In this document: piece by piece, positions 19,682-28,120 of the stretch
Layout: every line of letters starts with the position of its first letter
How positions within the stretch are numbered: position 1 is the first letter of the stretch
NCBI GenBank assembly: GCA_900314495.1
Contig: OMVJ01000004.1
Span: 35,034 to 99,033, forward strand
Direction of reading: 5' to 3'
DNA: 64,000 nucleotides
DNA from: an uncultured Olsenella sp.
GTDB lineage: Bacteria; Actinomycetota; Coriobacteriia; Coriobacteriales; Atopobiaceae
Made by a program: the position numbers and the translations under genes
The notes under the pieces: generated by a model
The model's input: the letters and a program-made list of their open reading frames with translations, nothing else
The model's database searches: none
What the model was told of the DNA's origin: nothing

Positions 19682-20530
19682 ATGGACGCATCCGAAGAGG
19701 AGGCGCTGCGCCGCGAGGTCCAGCAGACCTTCCACCACGAGCAGCCCTCGTTCGACATGAACGACCGCTCCACCATCAAGCACGTCATCGGCGTCGTGTC
19801 CGGCAAGGGCGGCGTCGGAAAGTCGCTGGTCACCGGCCTTCTGGCCACCGAGCTCGCGCGCACCGGCGCCAAGGTCGGCATCCTGGACTGCGACATCACC
19901 GGCCCCTCCATCCCCAAGATGTTCGGCCTGTCAGGCCAGCACATCACGGCCATTGACCAGCTCATGATCCCCGCCCAGACCAAGGGCGGCATCAAGGTCA
20001 TGAGCGCCAACCTGGTGCTGGAGAACGAGGACGACCCCGTGCTGTGGCGCGGCCCCGTGCTCTCCGGCGCGCTGCGCCAGTTCTGGAACGAGTCCCTGTG
20101 GGGCGACATCGACTACATGATCTGCGACATGCCCCCCGGAACCGGCGACGTGGCGCTGACCGTGTTCCAAGAGCTGCCCATCGAGGGCGTGGTCATCGTG
20201 ACCTCCCCGCAGGACCTGGTGAAGATGATCGTGGGCAAGGCCGTCAACATGGCAACCATGATGAAGGTGCCCGTGCTCGGCCTGGTGGAGAACATGAGCT
20301 ACATCGAGTGCCCCCACTGCGGCGAGAAGATCCAGCCCTACGGCCCCAGCCACCTGGACGAGACCGCCCAGGCCTACGACCTGGACATCCTCGGCCGCCT
20401 GCCCATTGACCCCAAGATCGCCGCAGCGTGCGACGCGGGCACCATCGAGGACGTGCAGCGCGACCTGTTGCCCGAGGCGGTGCGCGTGATCCAGACGGTC
20501 GCCGCCATCGACGAGGCCAAGGGCGAGTAA
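19682..20530 (+). CDS. mrp: Mrp/NBP35-type iron-sulfur carrier ATPase
   Basis: A 282-residue P-loop ATPase of the ApbC/Mrp family that binds and transfers [4Fe-4S] clusters to apoproteins. The deviant Walker A is SGKGGVGKS at about 40-48, followed by DCDITGPSIPKMFG. MPPGTGDVALT is the Walker B region, and the cluster-binding Cys pair lies in ECPHCGEK near 226. The start has GAGGG upstream. It is followed after 3 bases by a flavoprotein gene. Confidence 0.93.
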   Translation: MDASEEEALRREVQQTFHHEQPSFDMNDRSTIKHVIGVVSGKGGVGKSLVTGLLATELARTGAKVGILDCDITGPSIPKMFGLSGQHITAIDQLMIPAQTKGGIKVMSANLVLENEDDPVLWRGPVLSGALRQFWNESLWGDIDYMICDMPPGTGDVALTVFQELPIEGVVIVTSPQDLVKMIVGKAVNMATMMKVPVLGLVENMSYIECPHCGEKIQPYGPSHLDETAQAYDLDILGRLPIDPKIAAACDAGTIEDVQRDLLPEAVRVIQTVAAIDEAKGE

Positions 20531-20533
20531 CCC

Positions 20534-21772
20534 ATGGCCAAGGGGCGGGAGAGAGGACGCGAGACCCGGCAGCAGAGGCGGACGCGCGAGCTTGCGGCCG
20601 CCCAGGCCGTTCGGCCGCCCGCAGCCTGCGACGTATGCGTGGTTGGTGGCGGGGCCGCGGGGCTGGCCGCCGCCATCACCGCTGCGGAGGCCGGGGCGAG
20701 CACGGTCGTGCTGGAGCGCGACCTGGAGTGCGGTCGCAGCATCCTGGCAACCGGCAACGGCCGGTGCAACTTCAGCAACGCCAACCTCTCCCCCGCCGCC
20801 TACAACCAGCCAGACTTTGTGGGGGCCGTCTGCGGCCCCCTCTTTTTGGACGGCGTGCTGGACTTCTTCCGCGACTGCGGCCTAGTCTGGGCCGTGGAGG
20901 AGGGGCGGCTCTACCCCGCCAGCTTCCAGGCGGCGTCCGTGCGCAACGTGCTCTTGGCGCGAGCGCGCAAGGCGGGCGTCGTGGAGGCCTGCGGGCGGGC
21001 CGTCACCGCCGTATCCGCGCAGGTCAATGGGGGTGTCGCGGGCTTCCGCGTTACGTTTGAGGGCGAGGCCCCCGAGCTTTGCGGCACGCTGGCCGCGCGG
21101 CGCGTTGTCTGGGCCACCGGCGGCGGCACCAGCGATGCGCTGGCCGGGCTCGGCCTTTCGATGGTTCCGACCCAGCCCGTGCTCTGCCCCCTTGCCTGCG
21201 ATTCAGTGGACGGCCTCCCCCTTGCCCGCCTGGACGGCCGCCGGGCCCACGCCGCGCTGACGCTGCTGCGCAACGGCCTGCCCCTGGCATGCGAGCGCGG
21301 GGAGGTGCTCTTCCGCCCCTATGGCGTCTCCGGCATAGCGGTCTTCAACCTCTCGCGGGTGGCGAAGCCGGGCGACGCGCTGGTGGTGGACCTCCTCCCC
21401 CAGACGGGCGAGGACGACCTTGCGCAGGTTCTCAGCCATGGGACGCCGCTGGACGGCGCGGTAGACCCTGCGATTGCCCAGGTCCTCTTGGACGCGGCAA
21501 GGGCACGGGGCGACGCCTCCCCGGCCGCGCTGTCGCGCGCAGTAAAGCACGTGACGCTGACCGTCCGCGGCCTGGCGGACACCAACCACGCGCAGGTCAC
21601 AAGGGGTGGCTTGGCCGTGGAGGGCTTCTCGCCTCGCACGCTGCAGAGCAAGGTGGCCCCCGGCCTCTTCGCCGCCGGAGAGGCGCTGGATGTGGACGGC
21701 GCCTGCGGGGGCTTCAACCTCTCGTGGGCGTGGGCCAGCGGCATGGTGGCCGGCGCGGCGGCTGCCAGGTAG
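20534..21772 (+). CDS. HI0933/BaiN-family FAD-dependent oxidoreductase
   Basis: A 412-residue flavoprotein. A basic head of about 30 residues precedes the FAD-binding dinucleotide fold VVGGGAAGLAAAI at 36-48 and the family mark TGNGRCNFSN near 73. The end carries LFAAGEALDVDGACGGFNLS, the second FAD contact. HI0933-type enzymes include BaiN, reported to reduce bile-acid or steroid C=C bonds in gut clostridia, but most members have no known substrate. It is the second gene of an operon with mrp. Confidence 0.85.
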   Translation: MAKGRERGRETRQQRRTRELAAAQAVRPPAACDVCVVGGGAAGLAAAITAAEAGASTVVLERDLECGRSILATGNGRCNFSNANLSPAAYNQPDFVGAVCGPLFLDGVLDFFRDCGLVWAVEEGRLYPASFQAASVRNVLLARARKAGVVEACGRAVTAVSAQVNGGVAGFRVTFEGEAPELCGTLAARRVVWATGGGTSDALAGLGLSMVPTQPVLCPLACDSVDGLPLARLDGRRAHAALTLLRNGLPLACERGEVLFRPYGVSGIAVFNLSRVAKPGDALVVDLLPQTGEDDLAQVLSHGTPLDGAVDPAIAQVLLDAARARGDASPAALSRAVKHVTLTVRGLADTNHAQVTRGGLAVEGFSPRTLQSKVAPGLFAAGEALDVDGACGGFNLSWAWASGMVAGAAAAR

Positions 21773-21822
21773 GTGCCTCGAGGCGTCCCGCCGAAGGCCC
21801 CGAAAGCTCGCGCCGGCGCAGG

Positions 21823-22812
21823 CTAGCCCTCCGCCAGCCAGCGGGCGGCGTCCTTGGCATGGTAGGTGATGATCATGTCTGCGCCAGCGCGCTTGATGCT
21901 GGTGAGCAGCTCCAGCACCACGCGGCGCTCGTCGACCCAGCCATTTGCCGCGGCAGCCTTGACCATGGAGTACTCGCCAGACACGTTGTAGGCCACCGTG
22001 GGGAAGTTGGTCTCGCGCTTGACGCGCTCCAGCACGTCCAGGTAGGGCAGGGCGGGCTTGACCATGACAAGGTCCGCACCCTCCGCAATGTCGTACATGG
22101 CCTCGCGCACGCCCTCGTCCGCGTTGGCGGGGTCCATCTGGTAGGCGCGCCGGTCGCCGAAGGCGGGTGCCGAATCCGCCGCGTCGCGGAAGGGGCCATA
22201 GAAGCCGCTGGCGTACTTGGTGGAGTAGCTCATAATGGGCACGTTGGAGAAGCCCGCTTGGTCAAGCGCGCGGCGGATGTGGCCAATGCGGCCGTCCATC
22301 ATGTCCGACGGGGCCACCATGTTGGCGCCGGCCTGGGCGTGGCTCACGGCCTCGCGGGCCAGAAGGTCCAAGGTCTCGTCGTTCATCACGTAGCCGTCCT
22401 GGTCCAGCTTGCCGCAGTGGCCGTGGCTGGTGTACTCGCACATGCAGACGTCCGTGATCACGTACATCTGGGGCGCGTTGGCGCGGATGATGCGCACGGC
22501 CTCCTGCACCACGCCGTGCTCGTCCCAGGCGCTGGAGCCCACCTCGTCCTTGGAGGCGGGCAGGCCGAAGAGCAGCACGTAGTGGATGCCGCAGTCCAGG
22601 AGCTCCCGAGTCTCCGGCATGAGCATGTCCAGCGAGACTTGGTACACGTTGGGCATGCTGGGAATCTCGTCCCGCCTGCCCTGGCCCGGCTTCACGAACA
22701 GCGGGTAGATGAAGTCCTTTGCGCTGAGCTCCGTCTCGCGAATCATCTGGCGGGCCAGCTCGCCGTCGCGCATGCGGCGTGGCCTGTATGCTGGGAACTT
22801 TCCGTACTCCAT
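21823..22812 (-). CDS. hemB: Delta-aminolevulinic acid dehydratase (porphobilinogen synthase)
   Basis: HemB condenses two 5-aminolevulinate molecules to porphobilinogen. The 329-residue protein has the zinc-type Cys cluster DVCMCEYTSHGHCG, and the Schiff-base Lys residues in SYSTKYASGFYGPFR and MVKPALPYLD. The ATG at 22812 is chosen because GGAGG lies 8 bases before it; the ATG at 22818 is too close. It begins 2 bases after the cobA-hemD stop and ends the operon. Confidence 0.97.
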   Translation of the reverse strand: MEYGKFPAYRPRRMRDGELARQMIRETELSAKDFIYPLFVKPGQGRRDEIPSMPNVYQVSLDMLMPETRELLDCGIHYVLLFGLPASKDEVGSSAWDEHGVVQEAVRIIRANAPQMYVITDVCMCEYTSHGHCGKLDQDGYVMNDETLDLLAREAVSHAQAGANMVAPSDMMDGRIGHIRRALDQAGFSNVPIMSYSTKYASGFYGPFRDAADSAPAFGDRRAYQMDPANADEGVREAMYDIAEGADLVMVKPALPYLDVLERVKRETNFPTVAYNVSGEYSMVKAAAANGWVDERRVVLELLTSIKRAGADMIITYHAKDAARWLAEG

Positions 22813-22814
22813 GA

Positions 22815-24407
22815 TCATTTCCTCCCATCGGGCTTGAAGCTTGCGGCCATTGCCGCAACAAGCCCCTCCACCGTGTACCTTTCCGCCTGCACCGTGACCC
22901 CAAGGCCATGCTGGCGCAGGGTCGCGCTGGTGACGGGACCTATGGAATAGGTCTCCACACCGCGCAGGAGGCCGGGGGCGTCCGCCCCCAGGGCCGCCAC
23001 CAGGTTGCGCGCCGTAGAGGAGGACGTGAACGTGATGCCATCCACTTCGCCCTCCCGCAATGCACTCGCAAGCTGCAGAACGTCCTCCTCCAGGGGCCCG
23101 GCCGCCTGGTAGGCGGCAACCACGTCCACCGTGGCACCCGCCGCCCGAAGGAGGTGGGGCAGCGCGTCGCGGGCCACCTGCGCGCGCGGAACCAGCACCC
23201 TGGAGCCCGGCCCAAGTGGCTTTGCCCCATTCTGAGCCGCCGCCCTCATTGCGTCGAGAATCGCCTCCGACTCGTAGCAATCCGGCATGGCATCCGCAAC
23301 GATCCCGTGCCCGCGCAGGCGCCCGGCCGTCGTGGGGCCTATGACCGCCACGCTGGCGCCCGCAAGCGCCCGGGCGTCCGCCCCGAGCTTGGCAAGCCGC
23401 CGGAAGAAGGCGTCGACGCCGTTGACGCTGGTGAAGACGACCCACGAGTAGGTTCCCAGGGCCCTCAGCGCACCGTCCAGGGGACCGTAGTCGTCCGGCG
23501 GAACGATGCGGATGGTGGGCAGCTCCAGGACGTCCGCGCCCAGCTCCCGCAGGCGGTCGCTCAGGGCGGGAGCCTGGGCGCGGGGCCGCGTGACCAAAAT
23601 CCGCCTGCCGAAGAGCGGCGCGTCCTCGAACCAAGACAGGCGGTCCCGCAGGCCGACGACCCTTCCCACCACGATGATGGCCGGGGCACCAAAGCCCGCC
23701 TCCGTCACCCTGGCAACCACATGGTCCAGAGTGGAGACGAGCGTCTGCTGCGCGGGCAGCGTGCCCCAGCGCACCAGGGCAACCGGCGTGGAACCAGCCA
23801 GGCCCTCCTCGCCCAGCCGGCGCACTATGAGGGGCAGGCCGTGCACGCCCATGTAGAAGCAGAGCGTGTCTCCCCGGGCGGCAAGCGCCGCCAGCGCGCG
23901 CCAGTCCAGGCCGGAGACGTCACGCGTGGGGTCCTCGTGGCCCGTGACCAAGGTCACCGAGGAGGCGACCTTGCGGTGCGTCACCGGGATGCCCGCGCAG
24001 GCCGGCGCGGCGATTCCGCTGGTCACGCCCGGGACGACCTCGAAGGGTATGCCCGCCGCGCGCAGGGCCAGGGCCTCCTCCCCACCACGGCCGAAGACAA
24101 AGGGGTCGCCCCCCTTCAGCCGCACGACCACGGCAGGCCCCGAGCCCGGCCTCCCCGCCAGCTCGCGCGCCTTGACCACCAGAAGGTCGTTGACCTGGTC
24201 CTGGCTCATGTGGTTTGCGAACCCGCGCTTACCCACGAAGATGCGCTCCGCATCGGGCATCGTGTTGCGAAGGAGCTGGTCGTTGGCCAGGTAGTCGTAC
24301 ACCACCACGTCCGCGCGGCGCAGGAGCTCCCGGCCGCGAACGCTGATGAGCGCAGCGTCGCCGGGACCAGCCCCCACAAGAAAGACCTTGACGTCCATGC
24401 CGCTCAC
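22815..24407 (-). CDS. cobA-hemD: CobA-HemD fusion: uroporphyrinogen-III methyltransferase and synthase
   Basis: A 530-residue two-domain enzyme. Residues 5-250 are SUMT (VFLVGAGPGDAALIS, then VRLKGGDPFVFGRGGEE, VVPGVTSGIAAPA and IPVTHR), which methylates uroporphyrinogen III to precorrin-2. Residues 265-530 are HemD (GRRILVTRPRAQAPALSDRL, WVVFTSVNGVDAFF, ITFTSSSTARNL), which closes the ring. Fusing the two channels intermediates to siroheme or cobalamin. Such fusions are known in clostridia and actinobacteria. The start overlaps the hemC stop as ATGA. Confidence 0.95.
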   Translation of the reverse strand: MSGMDVKVFLVGAGPGDAALISVRGRELLRRADVVVYDYLANDQLLRNTMPDAERIFVGKRGFANHMSQDQVNDLLVVKARELAGRPGSGPAVVVRLKGGDPFVFGRGGEEALALRAAGIPFEVVPGVTSGIAAPACAGIPVTHRKVASSVTLVTGHEDPTRDVSGLDWRALAALAARGDTLCFYMGVHGLPLIVRRLGEEGLAGSTPVALVRWGTLPAQQTLVSTLDHVVARVTEAGFGAPAIIVVGRVVGLRDRLSWFEDAPLFGRRILVTRPRAQAPALSDRLRELGADVLELPTIRIVPPDDYGPLDGALRALGTYSWVVFTSVNGVDAFFRRLAKLGADARALAGASVAVIGPTTAGRLRGHGIVADAMPDCYESEAILDAMRAAAQNGAKPLGPGSRVLVPRAQVARDALPHLLRAAGATVDVVAAYQAAGPLEEDVLQLASALREGEVDGITFTSSSTARNLVAALGADAPGLLRGVETYSIGPVTSATLRQHGLGVTVQAERYTVEGLVAAMAASFKPDGRK

Positions 24408-25387
24408 CTGCCCCCGTCTATCTGGGCGAGAATCTCTCGGGCGCCCTGCGCCTCAAGGTCCTCCAGAACAAGCGGAACAAGGTACATGGGGTCGGCACCC
24501 GCCCGTTCGCGCCTGCTGTGGGCGGCGCGGCTTCCGTCCACGGAGAGCACGATCGCATCCAGCGAGGTCACGCCGCCATCGGCCGTGGCGTACACGCCTA
24601 TGGGTACCTTGCAGCTTCCTCCCACCGCTGCCAAAACCGCCCGTTCCGCATCCACGTACCGGTGCGTTGCCGGGTCGTCTATGGCGGCGCACAGGGCAAG
24701 CAGCTCCGCGTCGTCCGCGCGCACCTCCACCCCAATGGCGCCCTGGCCGGCGGCGGGAATGAGCTCCGTCGGCGGGATGAGACCAGAGATGGCCTCCTGG
24801 CAGCCCATCCTCCGCACGCCGGCCGCGGCAAGGATGACCGCATCGTAGTCCGGCCCCTGCGACTTGGCCAGACGGGTGTCCACGTTGCCCCGCAGGGCCG
24901 TGGGAACCAGGTGCGGGAAGCTGGCGCGCAGCTGCGCCGCCCGCCTGAGGGAACCCGTGCCCACGCGCGCACCCGCCGGCAGGTCCGCCAAGGCGCGGAC
25001 GCCGGCCACCCGGGGCCCGCAGACCAGGGCGTCGCGGGCGTCTGCCCGCGGCAGCATCGCCGCCATGCAACAACCCGCAGGCAGCGTGCTCGGCACGTCC
25101 TTCATGGAGTGCACGCACATGTCGACCTGGCCCGCGAGCAGGGCTGACTCCAGCTGCTTGGTGAAGACGCCGTTAGCGCCCAGCTTGTGCAGGGGCCTGG
25201 TGGGGTGCAGGTCGCCCGTCGTCCGGTACGGCACCACCCGGAAGTCCCGGTTGGGGAAGGCGCTGCGCAGGAGCCGCACGGCCTCGTCCGTCTGCTCCAG
25301 GGCCAGCCGGCTGCCACGCGTGGCAATGGTTATGGTCCTCACTCCGCCGTCCTTCCGCAGGACCCCGCACGACGCCAGCTCGCGCAC
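24404..25387 (-). CDS. hemC: Hydroxymethylbilane synthase
   Basis: HemC joins four porphobilinogens into hydroxymethylbilane. The 327-residue frame has the dipyrromethane-carrying Cys in VGGSCKVPIGVYA, the Asp-bearing VHSMKDVPSTLP, and the Arg pair in GTGSLRRAAQL. The start is uncertain: a GTG at 25342 fits better with the family, whose members begin just before TITIATRGSRLAL, while the frame opens at 25387 with no clear ribosome site. It is the second gene of the operon. Confidence 0.95.
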   Translation of the reverse strand: MRELASCGVLRKDGGVRTITIATRGSRLALEQTDEAVRLLRSAFPNRDFRVVPYRTTGDLHPTRPLHKLGANGVFTKQLESALLAGQVDMCVHSMKDVPSTLPAGCCMAAMLPRADARDALVCGPRVAGVRALADLPAGARVGTGSLRRAAQLRASFPHLVPTALRGNVDTRLAKSQGPDYDAVILAAAGVRRMGCQEAISGLIPPTELIPAAGQGAIGVEVRADDAELLALCAAIDDPATHRYVDAERAVLAAVGGSCKVPIGVYATADGGVTSLDAIVLSVDGSRAAHSRRERAGADPMYLVPLVLEDLEAQGAREILAQIDGGR

Positions 25388-25430
25388 GTCCGGGTCGCCG
25401 TCTTGTAGCTCGCTCCCGTCGCAACAGGGC

Positions 25431-26135
25431 TCATGAGCTCATCTCTTTCAGCTTGGGCAGCACGATACGCTCGTACGCCTCCTCCAGGCCGGGCAGCCTG
25501 CCCTCGGCCGCGCACTGGCTCAGGTCGCTCTTGGCAACCGCCTCGTACAGGGGCAGGCGGTTCTCGGCGGGGCCGGGCACCCGCTCCCGGACCATGGTCC
25601 GAAGTGCCCCGACGAAGTCCACGTATTCGGCCAGGTACGGGGGCAGGTGGTCCTCAAGCTCCCGCCGGACCTCCCGGGCCAGGCCGGGTGCCGCGCCAGA
25701 GGTGGAGACCGCCACCTGCAGCCTGCCGCGCCTTGCCACGGAGGGAACGGCCACGTTGCCGCCGAGCGCCCCGTCTGCAATGTTGACCAGCTGGTTGTTG
25801 CGCAGGGCCTCGTCACGCGCGGCGGCGTTGACAGCGGCTTCGTCCGCCGCGCACACCACGAGCGCGGCACCCGCCGCGTCACCCGCCAGGTAGGGCCGGC
25901 CCTTCCAGGCGAGCCTGCCCTCGGCGGCAGCCTGCCTCAGGAAGTCCGTGGCCTTCGGTGAGACCACGGTGATGCGGGCGCCGTAGCCAAGCAGCATGCG
26001 CACCTTGCGCTCCGCCACCCTGCCGCCGCCGACAACGCACACGGGGCGCCCCGCAAGGTCCACGAAGAGCGGGCACGGCAGGTACGCGACGGCATCCGCC
26101 GCGGTCGCCTTGGTGCCACCCCTCAGGTCCTCCAT
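25431..26135 (-). CDS. Precorrin-2 dehydrogenase / sirohydrochlorin ferrochelatase-like
   Basis: A 234-residue protein of the CysG N-terminal (Met8/SirC) family, which oxidises precorrin-2 to sirohydrochlorin with NAD and may insert iron. LPCPLFVDLAGRPVCVVGGG near 20-39 is the NAD-binding fold, VVCAADEAAVN follows, and STSGAAPGLAREVRRELE is the family helix. With CobA it completes most of siroheme synthesis. The start at 26135 follows GGGGAAG. It leads the operon, and no glutamyl-tRNA reductase gene is upstream. Confidence 0.88.
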   Translation of the reverse strand: MEDLRGGTKATAADAVAYLPCPLFVDLAGRPVCVVGGGRVAERKVRMLLGYGARITVVSPKATDFLRQAAAEGRLAWKGRPYLAGDAAGAALVVCAADEAAVNAAARDEALRNNQLVNIADGALGGNVAVPSVARRGRLQVAVSTSGAAPGLAREVRRELEDHLPPYLAEYVDFVGALRTMVRERVPGPAENRLPLYEAVAKSDLSQCAAEGRLPGLEEAYERIVLPKLKEMSS

Positions 26136-26381
26136 CAGAACTTCCCCCTCCAGACTTCCAGCCAGCGCCCGCTGGCTTGCGCACGGCTCCCTATTTTGCC
26201 CCATCAGTGCCACCGCCCGCATCCCATTGGGCGTGTATTCATTGTCCTGACGCACGCATGGCACTCCGCGCAAGGTCGCTCAAAACGGATTTTGCACGGG
26301 GAGTTTGCGGTCCCGCGCCGCACGCCCGCCGCGAGTGCGATGATTCCCCCGCACAGTGCACGCGTCCCGATGGGAGCCAAG

Positions 26382-28058
26382 GTGATAGAGGTCTCGAACG
26401 TCTCAATTCCGCTCGACAGGGCTGGAACGACCGGCCCGCAGGAGGAAGCCGCGCTCTGGCGCGCCGTCTGCCACCGCCTGCGCCTGAGGAGGGACGAGGT
26501 CTCCGCGCTGGAACCGCGCCGCCGGTCCATCGACGCCCGCAAGAAGCAGAGCATCTGCCTGCTCTACACCGTGCGGGTCGAGCTCGTGGGCGGCAAGGAG
26601 GCGGAGAGGCAGCTCCTGACGCGCCTGCGCCGCCACCACGCGGATAAGAACGTGCGCACGGTGAGCCCCCAAAAGAGCCAGCTTCCAGGCTTCCTTGGCA
26701 CCGCCCTCCCCCCGCGCCCCGTGGTGGTGGGAGCGGGGTGCGCCGGCCTCTTCTGCGCCCTCGCCCTGGCGCAGGCGGGCCTGGCGCCGCTCTTGGTGGA
26801 GCGCGGCCAGGACGCCACGCGACGCACCGCCGCGATCGAGCGCTTCAACCGGACGGGCAGGCTGGACCCAGAGAGCAACATCCAGTTCGGCCTGGGTGGC
26901 GCGGGGACCTTCTCGGACGGCAAGCTTGCCACGGGCACCAAGAGCCCCTACCACCGGCTTGTTCTGGAGGAGTTCGTGCAGGCGGGGGCGCAGCGGCAGA
27001 TCCTGTGGGACGCCAAGCCGCACGTGGGCAGCGACGTGCTCCCCACCGTTGTCACCAACCTGCTGCGCAAGATCCAGGACCTTGGCGGGGAGGTCCGCCT
27101 GGGGCAGCGCCTGACGGACGTGGACACCACGGGCGGCCGCGTGCGGGCCGTCACCCTGGCGCACACCGACCCTGCCACGGGCATGCTCATAGAGGAGACC
27201 ATCCCCGCCCAGGACGTGGTGCTGGCCTGCGGCCACTCCGCGCGGGACGTCTTTGAGCTGTTGTCCTGCCGCGGGGTGGCGCTGGAGCGCAAAACCTTCG
27301 CCATGGGCGCCCGCATAGAGCACCTGCAGGCGGACGTGGACCGGGCCCAGTACGGCCCCTACGCGGGACACCCCGCCCTGGGCGCGGCGCCATACAAGCT
27401 GGCCTGCCACCTGCCAGACGGGCGCGGGGCCTTCTCCTTCTGCATGTGCCCCGGCGGCTACGTGGTTGCCGCGGCAAGCGAGCCGGGCGGCGTGGTCACC
27501 AACGGCATGAGTCTCTCGCGCCGGGACGGCACCAACGCCAACGCGGCCCTGCTGGCAAACGTCTTCCCCACGGACCTGCCCGGCAGCGACCCCCTGGAGG
27601 GCGTGCGCCTGCAGCGCCAGTGCGAGCAGGGGGCCTTCGCGGCGGGCGGGGGCGACTTCGCTGCGCCGGCACAGCTGGTGCGCGACTTCCTGGACGACGT
27701 GCCCTCCACGGCGGGCGGCGACGTCGTGCCAACCTACCCGCGCGGCGTGACCTGGGGGGACGTCGGCGCCTGCCTGCCCGACTACGTGGCGCAGACCATG
27801 CGCGCGGCCATACCCCTCATGGAGCGCCAGCTGCACGGGTTCTCACGCGCGGACGCCGTCCTGACGGGAGCGGAGACACGCTCCAGCTCCCCCGTGCGCG
27901 TCACCCGTGGTGCCGACGGCCAGTCCGTGAGCACTCGGGGGCTCTGGCCCTGCGGCGAGGGCGCCGGCTACGCGGGCGGCATCATGAGCGCCGCAGCGGA
28001 CGGAATTCGCCAGGCGGAGGCTCTGGTCAAGCGGTACAACGACGACACGCAGGCGTAG
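26382..28058 (+). CDS. COG2509 FAD-dependent dehydrogenase
   Basis: A 558-residue flavoprotein. A first domain of about 95 residues (VIEVSNVSIPLDRAG onward) is followed by RPVVVGAGCAGLFCALALAQ, the FAD-binding fold, then NIQFGLGGAGTFSDGKLATG and GEGAGYAGGIMSAAADGIR, all hallmarks of COG2509. The GTG at 26382 is chosen because GGGAG lies 5 bases upstream and family members start with this same strand; an ATG 12 bases earlier is possible. The substrate is unknown. Confidence 0.88.
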   Translation: MIEVSNVSIPLDRAGTTGPQEEAALWRAVCHRLRLRRDEVSALEPRRRSIDARKKQSICLLYTVRVELVGGKEAERQLLTRLRRHHADKNVRTVSPQKSQLPGFLGTALPPRPVVVGAGCAGLFCALALAQAGLAPLLVERGQDATRRTAAIERFNRTGRLDPESNIQFGLGGAGTFSDGKLATGTKSPYHRLVLEEFVQAGAQRQILWDAKPHVGSDVLPTVVTNLLRKIQDLGGEVRLGQRLTDVDTTGGRVRAVTLAHTDPATGMLIEETIPAQDVVLACGHSARDVFELLSCRGVALERKTFAMGARIEHLQADVDRAQYGPYAGHPALGAAPYKLACHLPDGRGAFSFCMCPGGYVVAAASEPGGVVTNGMSLSRRDGTNANAALLANVFPTDLPGSDPLEGVRLQRQCEQGAFAAGGGDFAAPAQLVRDFLDDVPSTAGGDVVPTYPRGVTWGDVGACLPDYVAQTMRAAIPLMERQLHGFSRADAVLTGAETRSSSPVRVTRGADGQSVSTRGLWPCGEGAGYAGGIMSAAADGIRQAEALVKRYNDDTQA

Positions 28059-28066
28059 GCTACGGA

Positions 28067-28102
28067 CGCGCGGGCGCCACCTACGTGGCCCGCGCCCGCG
28101 CG
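28067..28102. terminator. GC-rich hairpin between convergent genes
   Basis: CGCGCGGGCGC-CAC pairs with GTG-GCCCGCGCCCGCGCG through a small bulge. It lies 9 bases after one gene and 18 before the uvrB stop. No T-tract on either side, so its role as a terminator is tentative. Confidence 0.45.
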
Positions 28103-28120
28103 GCGATGCGGTGGGGCGGC

